64,000 bases of DNA from Odobenus rosmarus divergens (lineage: Eukaryota > Chordata > Mammalia > Carnivora > Odobenidae), in assembly GCF_000321225.1 (NCBI RefSeq), contig NW_004450382.1, positions 555,051 to 619,050 on the forward strand, read 5' to 3'. The notes beneath the pieces are model-generated. The model did not search any database and was not told where the DNA came from. It was given only the letters and a program-made list of their open reading frames with translations. Position numbers and translations under genes: made by a program. This document shows positions 1 through 11,248 of the stretch, piece after piece (position 1 is the first letter of the stretch; every line of letters starts with the position of its first letter).

Positions 1-53
1 GGATCGTGACCTGAACCAAAGGCACTTAACCGACTGAGCCACCCAGGCGCCCC
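1..53 (-). repeat. Can-SINE, head end only (cut by window edge)
   Basis: Reverse-complement tRNA-like head, with GACTGAGCCACCCAGGCGCC just before the end. The body and poly(A) tail lie outside the window. Confidence 0.95.
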
Positions 54-207
54 TCTCTGAGTTTTTTTGATTCCATATGTAAGTGAGATTATACAGTATG
101 TGTTTTTCTCTCTCTGACTTACTTCACTTAGCATAATGCCCTCAAGGTCCATTCATGGTGTTGCAAATGACAAGATTTCCTTTTTCTTTATGATCAAATA
201 ATATTCC

Positions 208-210
208 TGT

Positions 211-247
<37 letters not shown>
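208..247. repeat. (GT)n microsatellite
   Basis: Almost pure GT dinucleotide run with one TTT interruption, inside the L1 3' region. Likely polymorphic in length. Confidence 0.95.
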
Positions 248-249
<2 letters not shown>

Positions 250-1036
250 AAATCACGTTTTATCTATCCATTCATTCTTAGGTTGTTTCCATATCTTGGT
301 TATTGTAAATAATTCTGCATCGACCATGGGAGGGCAGATATCTTTTTGAGTTAGTTTTTTTTTTCCACATAAATACACGGAAGTGGAATTGCTGGCCTAT
401 ACAGTAGTTCTATTTTTAATTTTTTTGAGGAACGTCCATACTGTTTTCCACAGTGACTGCACCAATTTGCATTCTCACCAATAGTGCACAAGGGCTCCCT
501 TTTCTCCACATCATCTTGAACACTTGTTATTTCTAGTCTTTTTGAGAATAGCCATTCTTACAGGTGTTAGGGGATATCATGGTCTTTATCTGCATTTCCT
601 TGGTAATTAGTGATGTTGAGCACCTTTTCATGTACCTATTGGCCATCTGTATATTTTGGAAATTATTCAGATCCTCTGCCCATTTAATCAGATTGTTTTT
701 TGCTATTGAGTTATATTAGTTATATATTTCAGATATTAACTCTTTGTCAGATACATGATTTGCAGATATTTTCCTCATTTCATAGATTGCTCTTTCATTT
801 TGTTAATGGTTTCCTTTGCTGTACAGAAGCTTTTTAGTTTGACGTAGTCCCACTTTTTGTTGCCTTTGCTTTGGTATCAAATTAAAAAAATTACCACCAA
901 AACTGATGTCCAGGAGTTTACTGCCTATGTTTTCTTCTAGGAATTTTATGGTTTTAGGTCTTACACTCAGATCTTTAGTCCATTTTGAGTTGATTTTTGT
1001 GTATGGTGGAAGATAGTGCTCCAGTTTCATTTTTTT

Positions 1037-1434
1037 TAAGATTTTCTTTATTTAGGGGCGCCTGGGTGGCTCAGTCGTTGAGAGTCTGCCTTGGGTTCAG
1101 GTCATGATCCCAGGGTTCTGGGATCGAGCCCCGCGTCGGGCTCCCTGCTCCGCGGGAAGCCTGCTTCTCCCTCTCCCACTCCCCCTGCTTGTGTTCCGTC
1201 TCTTGCTGTGTCTCTCTCTGTCAAATAAAATCGTTTAAAAAAAAAAAGGTTTTATTTATTTATTTGACAAAGAGGGAGACAGTGAAGAAGGGAACCACAA
1301 GCACGGGGAGTGGGAGAGGGAGAAGTCGGCTTCCCACCGAGTGGGGAGCCTGACGTGGGGCTCGATCCCAGGACCCTGGGATCATGACCTGAGCCGAAGG
1401 CAGACGTTTAACGACTGAGCTCCCCATGCATCCC
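1037..1434 (-). repeat. Can-SINE, outer copy of a SINE-in-SINE nest
   Basis: The minus-strand SINE is split by a second SINE at 1055-1248. The outer copy is flanked by a target-site duplication, GCTCCAGTTTCATTTTT, at 1018-1034 and 1435-1451. Confidence 0.93.
1055..1248 (+). repeat. Can-SINE, inserted in the A/T tail of another SINE
   Basis: Full-length plus-strand copy with head GGGGCGCCTGGGTGGCTCAG and poly(A) at 1236-1247. The short duplicated target is the host SINE's own AAGATTTT..TTATTTA tail. Confidence 0.93.
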
Positions 1435-1980
1435 GCTCCAGTTTCATTTTTTGGCGTGTGGATGTTCCAATTTTCCCAGTACTGTCTTGAAGAGACTGTC
1501 CTTTACCCACTGTATATTCTTGGCTCCTTTCTCATAAATTAATTGACACATATATGTGGGTTTATTTTTGGGCTGTCTGTTTCATTCTGTTGATCTGCGT
1601 GTCTGTTTTTATGCCAATACCGTGCTATTTTGATTACTTTAGTTTTGTAATATTGTTTGAAATCAGGAAGTGGGATGCTTCCTTTTCTTTCTCAAGAATG
1701 CTTTGCCTATTCAGGGTCTTTTGTGGTTCTATACAAATTTTAGATCGTTTGTTCTGTTTCTATGAAAAATACCATTGGAATTTTGATAGGGATTGCACTG
1801 AATCTATAGATTGCTTTGAATAGTATGGACATTTTAACAATATTAATTCTTCTAATCCATGAGCATGGAATATCATTCCATTTATGTGTGTGTTCAATGT
1901 CTTTCATCAGTGCCTTATAGTTTTCAGTATAGAGATCTTTCATCTCTATGGTTAAATTTATTGTTAGGTATTTTATTTTA

Positions 1981-2171
1981 TTTTTTTTTAAGATTTTATT
2001 TATTTATTAGAGAGTGAGCGAGAGAGAAATAGCATGAGAGGGGAGAGAGTCAGAGGGAGAAGCAGGCTCCCCACTGAGCTGGGAGCCTGATGTGGGACTC
2101 GATCCCAGGACTCCGGGATCATGACCTGAGCTGAAGGCAGTCGCTTAACCAACTGAGCCACCCAGGCACCC
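1981..2171 (-). repeat. Can-SINE
   Basis: Full-length minus copy. The L1 target GGTATTTTATT is repeated near 1968 and at 2172. Confidence 0.94.
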
Positions 2172-2473
2172 GGTATTTTATTCTTTTTGATGCAGTTGTA
2201 AATGGGATTTTCTAATTTCTCTTTCTGGTAGTTATTAGTATTTAGAAATGCAACTGATTTTTATATATTGATATTGTATCTTGCAAATTTACTGAATTCG
2301 TTTATTCCAACAGTTTTTTTGTGGAGTCATTAGGGTTTTCTATACATAATTTCATCTGCAAAAAGAGACAGCTTTACTTCTTCCTTTCTGATTTGGATAC
2401 CTTTATTTCTTTTTCTTGACTAATTGCTTTGGCTATGACTTGCAGTACTGTGCTGACTAAAAGTGGTAAGAGT

Positions 2474-2672
2474 GGGTGCCTGGGTGGCTCAGTAGGTTAA
2501 GCGTCTGACTTCAGCTTGTCATGATCTCGGGGTCCTGGGATCAGACCCTGCATCAGGCTCTGTGCTTAAGCAGGGAGTCTCTCCTCCCTCTCCCTCTGCT
2601 TCTTCCCCTGCTACTGCATGCGTGCTCTCACTTTCTCATAAATAAATAAATAAATAAACTTTAAAAAAAAAA
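2474..2672 (+). repeat. Can-SINE
   Basis: Plus copy ending in (AAATA)n and poly(A). The flanking L1 sequence AGTGGTAAGAGTGGG / AGTAAGACTGGG is the diverged target duplication. Confidence 0.93.
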
Positions 2673-3153
2673 GTAAGACTGGGCATCTTTTTTTAAGTTA
2701 CTTTATATATATGACCCCATTTCTAATTTTAAAAAAGCAAAATATAAATAATAAAACAGCCGTATTAAGAGTTGGACATCTTTGTCTTATTTCTGATCTG
2801 AGAGAAAAAGCTCTCAGCTTTTCATCATCAAATGTGATATTAGCTATAGACTTATCATATATGGCCTTTATTATATTGAGGTATGTTCTCTCTATGTCCA
2901 CTTTATTAGAGAGTTTATTGAATAGATGTTGAATTCTGTCAAATGTTTTTTCTTTGTCTATTGAGATGATCATATGGTTTTTAGCTTTCATTTTGTTAAT
3001 ATCACACTGATTGATTTGTGCATGTTGAACCATCCTTGTATCATGGTGTATGATCCTTTGAATTGAATCAGTAATTCTTACTGAATTAGGTTTGCTAATA
3101 CTTTGTTGAGGATTTTTGTGGCTTTGTTCATCAGGGATATTGGGCTGTATTTT

Positions 3154-3361
3154 TTTTTTTTTAAAACCAGTTTTTAAAAAATATTCTATTTATTTGACAG
3201 AGAGAGATAGCAAGAGCGGAACACAAGCAGGGGGAGTGGGAGAGGAAGAAGCTGGCTTCCCGCCACACAGGGAGCCCAATGTGGGGCTCCATCCCAGGAC
3301 CCTGGAATCATGACCTTGAGCTGAAGGCAGACACTTAAGGACTGAGCCATCCAGGCACCCC
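3154..3361 (-). repeat. Can-SINE
   Basis: Minus copy with a degraded tail. The L1 flanks GGGCTGTATTTT (3142) and GGGCTATAATTTT (3362) are its target duplication. Confidence 0.92.
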
Positions 3362-3808
3362 GGGCTATAATTTTCTTTTCTTGTAGTATCAGGGTAATGC
3401 TGGTCTTGCAAACTGAGTTCAGAAGTCTTCCCTCTTCTGTGTTTTGGAAGAGTTTGAGGAGTATTCTTCTTTAAATGTTTGGTAGAACTCACCAGTGGGG
3501 AACCATCTAGTTCTGGACTTTTGTTTGTTGTGGGGTTTTTGATTACTGACTCAATCTCCTTACTAGTAATCAGTCTGTTCAGATTTTCTATTTCTTCATG
3601 ATTCAGTCATGGTTGTATGTTTCTAAAAATTTATCCATATTTCTGGGTTGTCTAATTTTTTGTACATAGCAGTCTCCTGTGATCCTTTGTATTTCTGTAG
3701 TATCAGTTGTAACCTCTCTTTCATTTCTGATTTTATTTGAACTCTCTTTTAGCTCTAAGTCTAGCTAAAGGTTTGTCTATTTTGTTTACCTTTTCAAAAA
3801 ACCAGTGA

Positions 3809-4366
3809 GTGTTTATATACCATTTTAAGAAAGAGTGGTAAGTTGTGGGGAAGTGATTAAACAAAGTAAAAGGGGTTTAGGCTTGTGCAGGCCATAAATT
3901 ATGGGAAGGCAAAATGTAGGAGAAACTAATGGAAGTTAAGGGTTATTTTAGTAAAGTTTGTCTTATGCAGACACAAGTTGGCTGACACCTGTGATAAGAA
4001 TAATCCCCACTGGTTAAGAATCATTCTCCTCTTCTTGGTATGGGAGAGGGAGACATCTTTATAAATGAAAATATATGCCCTGCCTTTTAGGCAGAAAGAG
4101 GGAGGGCACAGAATTCCTCCTGTGTTCGCTATTTCTTAATTGCCTTCAGCTCAAGATAATCCTTATGCCAAAGTGACATATTTTGGGCTGGCATATTCTC
4201 ATTCCCTTCACTGAACATGCTTTGTTCCTTAACAAATATGGCTTTTTGAATAGATTGTAGGATCATAACTTGAGCCTCTTCTTTATTCTAGCCCTTTTTT
4301 GTTTGTTTGTTTCAGGGTACAGTTCAGTTATACCTAAACCCTTTTTGTATCTGAACAAAGGGGGTA
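3809..4366. other. Unassigned intronic or flanking DNA, possibly an old LTR
   Basis: No gene or coding frame is seen. Purine-rich stretches and the motif TCAGCTCAAGATAATCCTTA (4146-4165) resemble ancient mammalian LTR sequence, but I cannot name the family and found no flanking duplication. Confidence 0.35.
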
Positions 4367-4380
4367 ATGAAAAAGTCCCT

Positions 4381-4558
4381 TTTTTTTTTTTTAAAGATTT
4401 TATTTATTCATGAGAGACAGAGAGAGAGAGAGAGAGAAGCAGAGGGAGAAACAGGCTCCCAAGGAGCAGGGAGCCCGATGCGGGACTCAATCCCAGGACC
4501 CTGGGGTCATGACCTGAGCCGAAGGCAGACGTTTAACCTTCTGAGCCACCCAGGCGCC
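4381..4558 (-). repeat. Can-SINE
   Basis: Minus copy with target duplication TGAAAAAGTCCCT at 4368-4380 and 4559-4571. Confidence 0.95.
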
Positions 4559-4612
4559 TGAAAAAGTCCCTTTCTGAAACAAAGGTCAATGGTTCTCAAA
4601 TTTTTTGCTTTT

Positions 4613-4742
4613 TTAAATTTATTTTTTATTAAAAAAAATTTTTTTTTAAGTTTAAGCAATCTCTGCGCTCAGTGTGGGGCTTGAACTCATAACCCCAAGA
4701 TCAAGAGCTGCATGCTCTACCGACTGAGCCAGCCAGGCACCC
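4613..4742 (-). repeat. Short, older Can-SINE variant
   Basis: A short tRNA-like copy lacking the usual central polypurine part. It ends GACTGAGCCAGCCAGGCACC and is flanked by TCTCAAATTTTTTG / CCTCAAACTTTTTG duplications of the hAT terminus. Confidence 0.85.
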
Positions 4743-5344
4743 TCAAACTTTTTGTTTTGGGACTCTCTACACTCATAAACATTATCGAAGACCCCACAGA
4801 CTTTTTGTTTATGTGACTTATATCTGTTGTTACTATATTAGAAATTGAAACTGAGGAAGTTTAAAAATGTTATTTATTTTAAAATAACAGAACTGTTACA
4901 TGGAACATATATGGCACATTTTTAATGAAAAATAATTTAATTTCCAAAACAAATTTAGTTAGAAGAATGGCATTGATTTACATTTTTTTCAAATCCCTTA
5001 AATCTCTGGTTTAATAAAAGGCAGATGTAATAAAAGGCAGATTGTTTCTTATAGCTGCTTTTTTCAATCTGTTGTGATATGCTGTTTTGGTTGAAGTCTA
5101 TGAAGAAAAATTTTGCCTCATGCAGACACATAATTGCAAACAGGAGGACTATTTTAATATCAATTAATATTAATATTTAAGTTCTTCCTTGATACTACAC
5201 CAAAACTTGACAAGTGGTAGTTTCTTAAAGGTTATTTGAAACATGGAATCAGAAACTATATCGAAGAACTTTTCATACTCTGTTACATTACAATTGATTG
5301 GTCTGTCTTATACTTTAAGTGGATTTCTTAACCCATGCATGATT

Positions 5345-5895
5345 TGTAGTCCATTTGGGCTGCAGTAACAAAAGTACTGTAGACTGTATGGCTTATCAAC
5401 AGCAGACATTTTTTTTTTAAAGATTTTATTTATTTATTATTTGTGAGAGAGCGAGTAAGCATGAGCAGGGGGGAGGAGCAGAGGGAGAGGGACAAGCAGA
5501 CTCGGCGCTGAGCGTGTAGCCTGACATGGGGCTCGATCCCAGGACCCTGAGATCATGACCTGAGCTGAAATCAAGAGTTGGACACTTAACTGACTGAGCC
5601 ACCCAGGTGCCCCAACAGCAGACATTTATTCATGGTCTGGAGGCTGAGAAGTCCAGGATCAGGGTGCCCCTCAGATTTGGTATCTGATGAGGGCCCACTT
5701 ATCACTATGTCCTCACGTGGTAGAAGGGACAAGGGAGCTCTCTAAGTTCCTTTTGTAAGGGTGCTAATATCATTCATTAAGGCCCTACCCTCATGACCAA
5801 ATCACCCCTCAGAGACGCCACCTCCAAACAATACCACTGTGGGAGTTAGGATTTAACATGTGAATTTTCTGGGGATACAAACACTGTCTATAGCA
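5345..5895 (-). mobile_element. Solo LTR of MaLR type (MLT/MST-like)
   Basis: Begins TGTAGTCCATTTGGGCTGC and ends CTATAGCA. The interior (AGGCTGAGAAGTCCAGGATC, then GAGGGCCCACTT and CCCTACCCTCATGACC) matches the reverse complement of MaLR LTRs. It interrupts the hAT element and is itself split by a SINE. No internal retroviral genes are present. Confidence 0.7.
5413..5613 (-). repeat. Can-SINE
   Basis: Minus copy inside the LTR, with target duplication AACAGCAGACATTT at 5399-5412 and 5614-5627. Confidence 0.95.
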
Positions 5896-6184
5896 TTCTT
5901 TTTGGAAATATCAGTTGACTGAATTATGTAGATCTTCCGATGTTTTCACATGTTATTCTGCAACATGAAGTAATCACATTAATTTCACCATTGATCTCAG
6001 TAGAACAGTTTTTAAGTTATTGGGAAGCTTTCAAGTTTTGCAGAATTCTAATATTTTTTTTGAAAGCTTGATTTTATCAGTGACAACAAACACTGTAGTT
6101 TTCTGTAAAGTGACAGGCGTACTTTATTTTTAAGAAATATGTCTGCCAAAAGCCAAGTCTGAATAATTACAGTTTGTTAGTCAT

Positions 6185-6395
6185 TTTTTAAAAGATTTTA
6201 TTTATTTGAGAGAGAGAGAGAATAAGAGAGAGCATGAGAGGGAGGAGGATCAGAGGGAGAGGCAGACTCCCTGTTGAGCGGGGAGCCCGATGCGGGGCTT
6301 GATCCCAGAACCCTGGGATCATGACCTGAGCCAAAGGCAGGTGCTCAACTGACTGAGCCATGCAGGCATCCCAGACTGAGCCACCCATGTGTCCC
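6185..6395 (-). repeat. Can-SINE with duplicated head end
   Basis: Minus copy whose tRNA-like end is present twice in tandem (GACTGAGCCATGCAGGCATC then GACTGAGCCACCCATGTGTC), an uncommon structure. Confidence 0.9.
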
Positions 6396-6779
6396 AAAGT
6401 GCCATTGACTTTTTTTAAAAAAGACTCCAGGTGTGTGATAGTGAAGAATAGAGTACATATAATGATGAAATAGTAGTTTAATGCCACTGCTTTATCTTTT
6501 ATCCAAGGTGTTTTTACACTATCACTGAACCATATACATTGAAAAAAGGAAGTATTAATATGAGAATAGTTTTGACCTTTTATATTCCCTGAAAAAGTCT
6601 CAGGGACTCCCAAGGATTTGTGGAACACACTTTGAAAACTGCTGCTCTATATCAAGAGAAGAGTGCTTTATCTATATCATGACTGTTTTAGTGAAAATCA
6701 CCCTGGCCGTTTATTTAGGACTGTGTAGGAAGACAGAAAAAATTCTGGTTGTGATTTCTGTAAAATTGTTCTAATAAAT

Positions 6780-7692
6780 ACAAAATGTAAAATTTATTTT
6801 AACCATTTTTAAGTGTGTAATTCAGTGGCATTAAGTACATTTATGATGTTGTGCAACTATTACCACTATCCATTTCCAGAACTTTTCATTGTCCTTAACA
6901 GTAATTCAGTACCTATTAATATTTCCCCATTTTCCCTACCTTGTAGCTTCTGGTAACCTCTGTTCTACTTTCTGTTTTTATAAATTTATTCTAGGTCACT
7001 CAGATAAACTGAATCATACAATATTCTTCTATTTTGTCTGGCTTATTTACTTAGTGCATAATGTTTTCAAGATTCATTCATGTTGTAGTTTATCAGAATT
7101 TCATTCTTTTTTAAGGCTGAAGAATTTCATTATATGTATATACCACATTTTGTTTGTCTGTTCTGCTGATATGCATGAGGTTGTTCCTAGTTTTTGGCTA
7201 TTGTAAATAATGCCGCTATGAATATTGGTATCTTGTATCTCTTTGAGTCTCTGCTTTTAATTCTTTGGGGCATATACTTAGAAGTGGCATTGCTGGATCA
7301 TATTGTAATTTAATGTTTAATTTTTTGAGGAATCATCAAACTGTTTTCATACATCTGTACCATTTTTATATTCCCACCAGTTATGCACAGGGTTACTATT
7401 TCTCTGGATCCTTACCAGTACTTGTTATTTTCCATTATTTTGATGATAGCCACCATCCTAACAGTTATGAACTGATAACCTATTGTGGTTTTGATTTGCG
7501 GTTTTGATTTGCATTTTCCTAATGCTAGTGATGTGGAGCATCTTTTCATGTGCTTATAGGCCATTTGTATGTCTTCTTTTGGAAAATTCTGTTCAAGCCC
7601 TTTGCCCATTTTTTGATTGAGTTGTTTTTGTTCTTGATTTGTTCTCTATATATTCTAGGTATTAAACCCTTATCAGATTTATGACTTGCAAA
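6780..7692 (-). mobile_element. Ancient L1, antisense, left part
   Basis: T-rich DNA with the familiar antisense L1 3'-end text: a CATTAAGTACATTTATGATG stretch, then CATAATGTTTTCAAGATTCA, then the ORF2 C-terminal region. It continues on the far side of the Tigger-type insertion at 8669. Confidence 0.8.
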
Positions 7693-7694
7693 TA

Positions 7695-8668
7695 CAGTTG
7701 ACTCTTGAAACAACCCGAGTTTGAATGGTGTGGGTCCATGTATACATGGATTTTTTTCGATATAGTACAGTATTGTAAATGTATTACTTCTTCCTTACAA
7801 TTTTCTTAGTGACATTTTCTTTCTTTTTTTTTATATTGCATTAATTGGTTTAGAGGTACAGATCTGTGATTCAGCAGTCTTGCACAATTCACAGCACTCG
7901 CCATAGCACATACCCTCCCCAATGTGTATCACCCAACCACCCCATCCCTCCCATCCCCCACCACTCCAGCAACCCTCAGTTTGTTTCCTGAGATTAAGAA
8001 TTCCTCATATCAGTGAAGTCATATGATACATGTCTTTCTCTGATTGACTTATTTCACTCAGCATAACACCCTCCAGTTCCATCCACGTCGTTGCAAATGG
8101 CAAGATCTCATTCCTTTTGATGGCTGCATAATATTCCATTGTATATATATACCACATCTTCTTTATCCATTCATCTGTCGATGGACATCTTGGCTCTTTC
8201 CACAGTTAGGCTATTGTGGGCATTGCTGCTATAAACATTGGTGTGCACGTACCCCTTCAGATCCCTACATTTGTATTTTTGTGGTAAATACCCAGTAGTG
8301 CAATTGCTGGATCATATGGTAGCTCTATTTTCAACTGTTTGAGGAACCTCCATACTGTTTTCCAGAGTGGTTGCACCAACTTGCATTCCCACCAACAGTG
8401 TAGGAGGGTTCCCCTTTCTCCGCATCCCCGCCAACATCTGTCGTTTCCTGACTTGTTAATTTTAGCCATTCTGACTGGTGTGAGGTGGTCTTAGTAACAT
8501 TTTCTTTAGCTTACTTTACTGTAAGCATGCATTATACAATACATATAACATAAAATATGTGCTAATCAAATGTTTATATTATCAGTAAGGCTTCCAGTCA
8601 ATAGTAGGCTATTAGTAGTTAAATTTTGGGGGGAGTCAGAAGTTATACACAGATTTTCAATTGCATGG
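7695..8668. mobile_element. Tigger2-type (pogo/mariner) element, right end lost, split by a young L1
   Basis: Starts CAGTTGACTCTTGAAACAAC right after a TA (7693-7694), the Tigger2 terminus and target. The interior GTAGGCTATTAGTAGTTAAA and GTTATACACAGATTTTC matches the short internally deleted Tigger2 derivatives. The expected right inverted repeat is missing, so it is a 3'-truncated relic. Confidence 0.8.
7823..8489 (-). mobile_element. 5'-truncated carnivore L1 with target duplication
   Basis: Antisense L1 3' end. The minus frame 8257-8469 reads ..[23 protein letters not shown].., the ORF2 C-terminus. It is flanked by CTTAGTGACATTTTCTTT (7805-7822) and CTTAGTAACATTTTCTTT (8490-8507), an 18-bp duplication with one difference. 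Confidence 0.92.
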
Positions 8669-8960
8669 AGTTGGTATTTTATTCTTTTGGATGCTCTTGT
8701 AAATGCAATTGTTTTTTTAAATTTCCTTTACGAGTTCATTGCTGAAGTCATTGCTATTTATGGAAACACAAATTTTTATGTGTTTATCTTGGAACCCTAC
8801 AACATTTTTTGATTCTTTGGGATTTTCTGTGTTTTTAGAATCATGTCATCTGCAAATAGAAATAGTTTTGCTTTTTCCTTCCTAATTGGGATGCCTTTCA
8901 CTTCTTTTTCTTGCCTAATTACTTTGGCTAGAACTTCCAGGCTCCATTTTTGCATCATTT
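8669..8960 (-). mobile_element. Ancient L1, antisense, right part
   Basis: GGTATTTTATTC..GATGCTCTTGTAAATG and the following TGATTCTTTGGGATTTTCTG continue antisense ORF2, but from a part roughly 1 kb further into the element than at 7692, so some L1 has been lost. Confidence 0.72.
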
Positions 8961-9546
8961 TGCTCAGGTTTCAAAGTCCTGTAAGAAAAGATCCAATTTG
9001 CTCTATTCAGATTATGTGCCCATCCCATAGCCCCTTAGCCTAGGGGATAGAAAGAGACCTTGGTTTACCAAGATGTACATGTGGGGAAGGAGTTACTCTA
9101 CTAGATGCAATATGGTACTGTTACTTGAGAAGGGGAGATGGATGCTAACTAACCAAAAAACAAATACCTTTTGGCTCCAAGGCCCTATTTGGTCATTATC
9201 AGTTGTGGCAAATCTAAGACTGAAGCCCAGGTCCCTTGATTCATAAAACAGTATTTTTGTCTGGTGTTCGAGTGGTTCTTTGTTACATTTTAACCACAGA
9301 TTTTCTTAGAATACTCAGTTCAATAGGTTTGAATTTTCACTGTTACCAGTTTCCACATTTAATGAGGCTGCTTTAAAACAGCATTTTCTATTACATAGAA
9401 AAACTTAATGGGTAATATTGAATTCTTTCAAAAATCCCTAATCTACAAGTTTTTTTTGAAAATGTATATACAGCATTTTATGTTTTAAGTTTTTTACTCT
9501 CCATCCAGTAAGAATTGTTCAGGCATTCTTGTATCAAAACTTCATT
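8961..9546. other. No recognised feature
   Basis: Intronic or flanking DNA. No splice-flanked frame, RNA gene or clear repeat was identified. Confidence 0.5.
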
Positions 9547-9562
9547 TTGGTACTCATGTTTA

Positions 9563-9755
9563 TTTTTTTTTAAGATTTTATTTATTTGAGAGAGAGAGAG
9601 AGAATGAGAGAGAGAGCATGAGAGGGGAGAGGTCAGAGGGAGAAGCAGACTCCCCGCTGAGCAGGGAGCCCGATGTGGGACTCGATCCTGGGACTCCAGG
9701 ATCATGACCTGAGCTGAAGGCAGTTGCTTAACCAACTGAGCCACCCAGGTGCCCC
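9563..9755 (-). repeat. Can-SINE
   Basis: Minus copy with target duplication TTGGTACTCATGTTTA at 9547-9562 and 9756-9771. Confidence 0.95.
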
Positions 9756-9933
9756 TTGGTACTCATGTTTAAACATTTTCCTAATTATTTTATTTGCTCA
9801 AGATGTTGACTTATGAAGGGAGGACCACTTTCATTCAAAATCATCTCCCAAAGCATGTTGTAAATTATTGGCTTAGAAAAGGATCATTCATTTCTATATG
9901 AGTAAGAAGTGGTCTTCAAAGTGGTTAAAATGA

Positions 9934-10135
9934 TAGAATCTAGAGCAAAGCCAAGACTGCTTGGGTTCATTTCCCAGCTCCAACTTTTACTAGTTGGGCA
10001 AGGGCTAGTTACTTAATCTCTTTCTCTTTGTGCCTCAGTTTTCCATTTGTAACATGGTATAAATTAACTAATAATATAAATCACTTAGAACAATGCCTGA
10101 CATACAGTATGTAAACATTCAATAAATGGTAGTAC
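9934..10135 (+). repeat. MIR SINE
   Basis: Reads as sense MIR: GGGCAAGGGCTAGTTACTTA, TGTGCCTCAGTTTTCCATTT, AACAATGCCTGACATACAGT, CAATAAATGG. An ancient mammal-wide element. Confidence 0.85.
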
Positions 10136-10249
10136 ATGTCCCCACTGAAGAGGAATTTTGGTCCACATATTTTTATTAAGCTCTGTACAGTGGATTTTTA
10201 GTCATTGTTTGCTTTGATAAACTAAAGGTTAATTAGTATATCAGGAAAT

Positions 10250-10376
10250 TCCATTATTAACTCTACAAAATACTTATGGAGATTCAGCACTATATTAGGT
10301 ACAGAGGTTATAATGATGACCAGTATACACTGCTTTCCAGGATCTTATAGGCTAGTAGGGACTACAAAAAAGAAAT
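10250..10376 (-). repeat. L2/MIR-like 3' end fragment
   Basis: CACTATATTAGGTACAGAGG and the following TATAATGATGACCAG resemble the antisense of the L2 3' end. Diverged; family assignment is tentative. Confidence 0.45.
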
Positions 10377-10378
10377 TT

Positions 10379-10571
10379 TTTTTTTTTTTAAGATTTTATT
10401 TATTTGACAGAGAAAGAGAGCCAGAGAGGGAACACAAGCAGTGGGGGTGGGAGAGGGAGAAGCAGGCTTCCCGCAGAGCAGGGAGCCAGATGCGGGGCTC
10501 AATCCCAGGACCCGGGGATCATGGCCTGAGACCAAGGCAGATGCCCAAGGACCGAGCCACCCAGGCACCCC
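10379..10571 (-). repeat. Can-SINE
   Basis: Full-length minus copy. The flanks AGAAATTTTT / AGAAATTATTTT are a probable target duplication. Confidence 0.93.
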
Positions 10572-11248
10572 AGAAATTATTTTCACAGAGACTGACAAGT
10601 ACTATAGTAACGGTAAGTAGGGAATGCTTATGGTATCAAATAGAGGGTCACTTTAGCCTTGCAGGGGAAGGGGGAATCTGAGAAGTTTCCTTCATGAAGA
10701 GGTAGAGAATGAATTACACGTAGAAAATAGGCAGGTGGGGGCTGGGTGGCTGGAAATAAGATTTGGAGGTCTATAGCGTGAAATTACCCCAGGAAAGTGT
10801 ACAGAGTGTAGTTGTTGCAAACTTGCATGTCTATAAGTAACATTGAGTGAAACAGGCCAGATATTTTTAAAAAATGCTACACCAGCAAAATAAAAATAAC
10901 AACTGATACTTCACTTTAAGTATTTGGGAGCCTCTAAGGAATAGTGCTTTGTGGTAATGGGCTCAGAATTTCCAGACCTTCCATTTTTTTGAGAGAAACA
11001 AGAGATGAAGATTTTGATGTGGAATTCCCTAACTTTTAAGTGTTGGCAAATCAAAACATTCTGAGAATGGAGTTAGTGGAGGAGAATATGCATTGTAATA
11101 GGTATAGAGTTCTGACCATTAAAATCAGCCTTGTGGACTGCCAGTCTGTGATGTCTGCTGTGTAGAGTGGTGGGTAAGGAGGCACCCTAATGATACCCTA
11201 ACTGGCCTGGGAAAAGTTGCTTCTGGCAGATTTAGAAAGAATGTCTGG
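10572..11248. other. No recognised gene; weak L2-antisense likeness
   Basis: Text such as CTTCATGAAGAGGTAGAGAATG weakly recalls antisense L2. No coding or RNA signal is seen. Confidence 0.35.

Larger units (their letters stand above)
54..3808 (-). mobile_element. LINE-1, antisense, broken, interrupted by SINEs
   Basis: A long T-rich block that reads on the minus strand as L1 ORF2 relics. 803-1030 gives a [23 protein letters not shown] C-terminal segment, 1740-1943 another ([12 protein letters not shown]), and 2698-3033 part of the reverse transcriptase (NHMIISIDKEKTFDRIQH). The 3' end is at the left. Frames are broken by stops and by SINEs at 1037-1434, 1981-2171, 2474-2672 and 3154-3361, so it is not active. 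Confidence 0.88.
4587..6643. mobile_element. hAT-type DNA transposon (Charlie-like), inactive, heavily interrupted
   Basis: The left terminus CAATGGTTCTCAAA and right terminus CACTTTGAAAACTGCTG form the imperfect inverted repeat typical of Charlie-group hAT elements (CAGTGGTTCTCAAA type). The interior (4744-5344, 5896-6184, 6396-6625) reads as one continuous ancient element, broken by SINEs and an LTR. No open transposase frame remains. I could not see a convincing 8-bp target duplication. Confidence 0.7.

Noticed and set aside
5345..5895. A provirus around the MaLR LTR
   Set aside because: Only one LTR is present, with no internal gag/pol-like sequence on either side.
10313..10681. A 122-residue frame
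   Set aside because: Its middle (RFYLFDREREPEREHKQWGW) is a translated Can-SINE, with no splice or conservation support.
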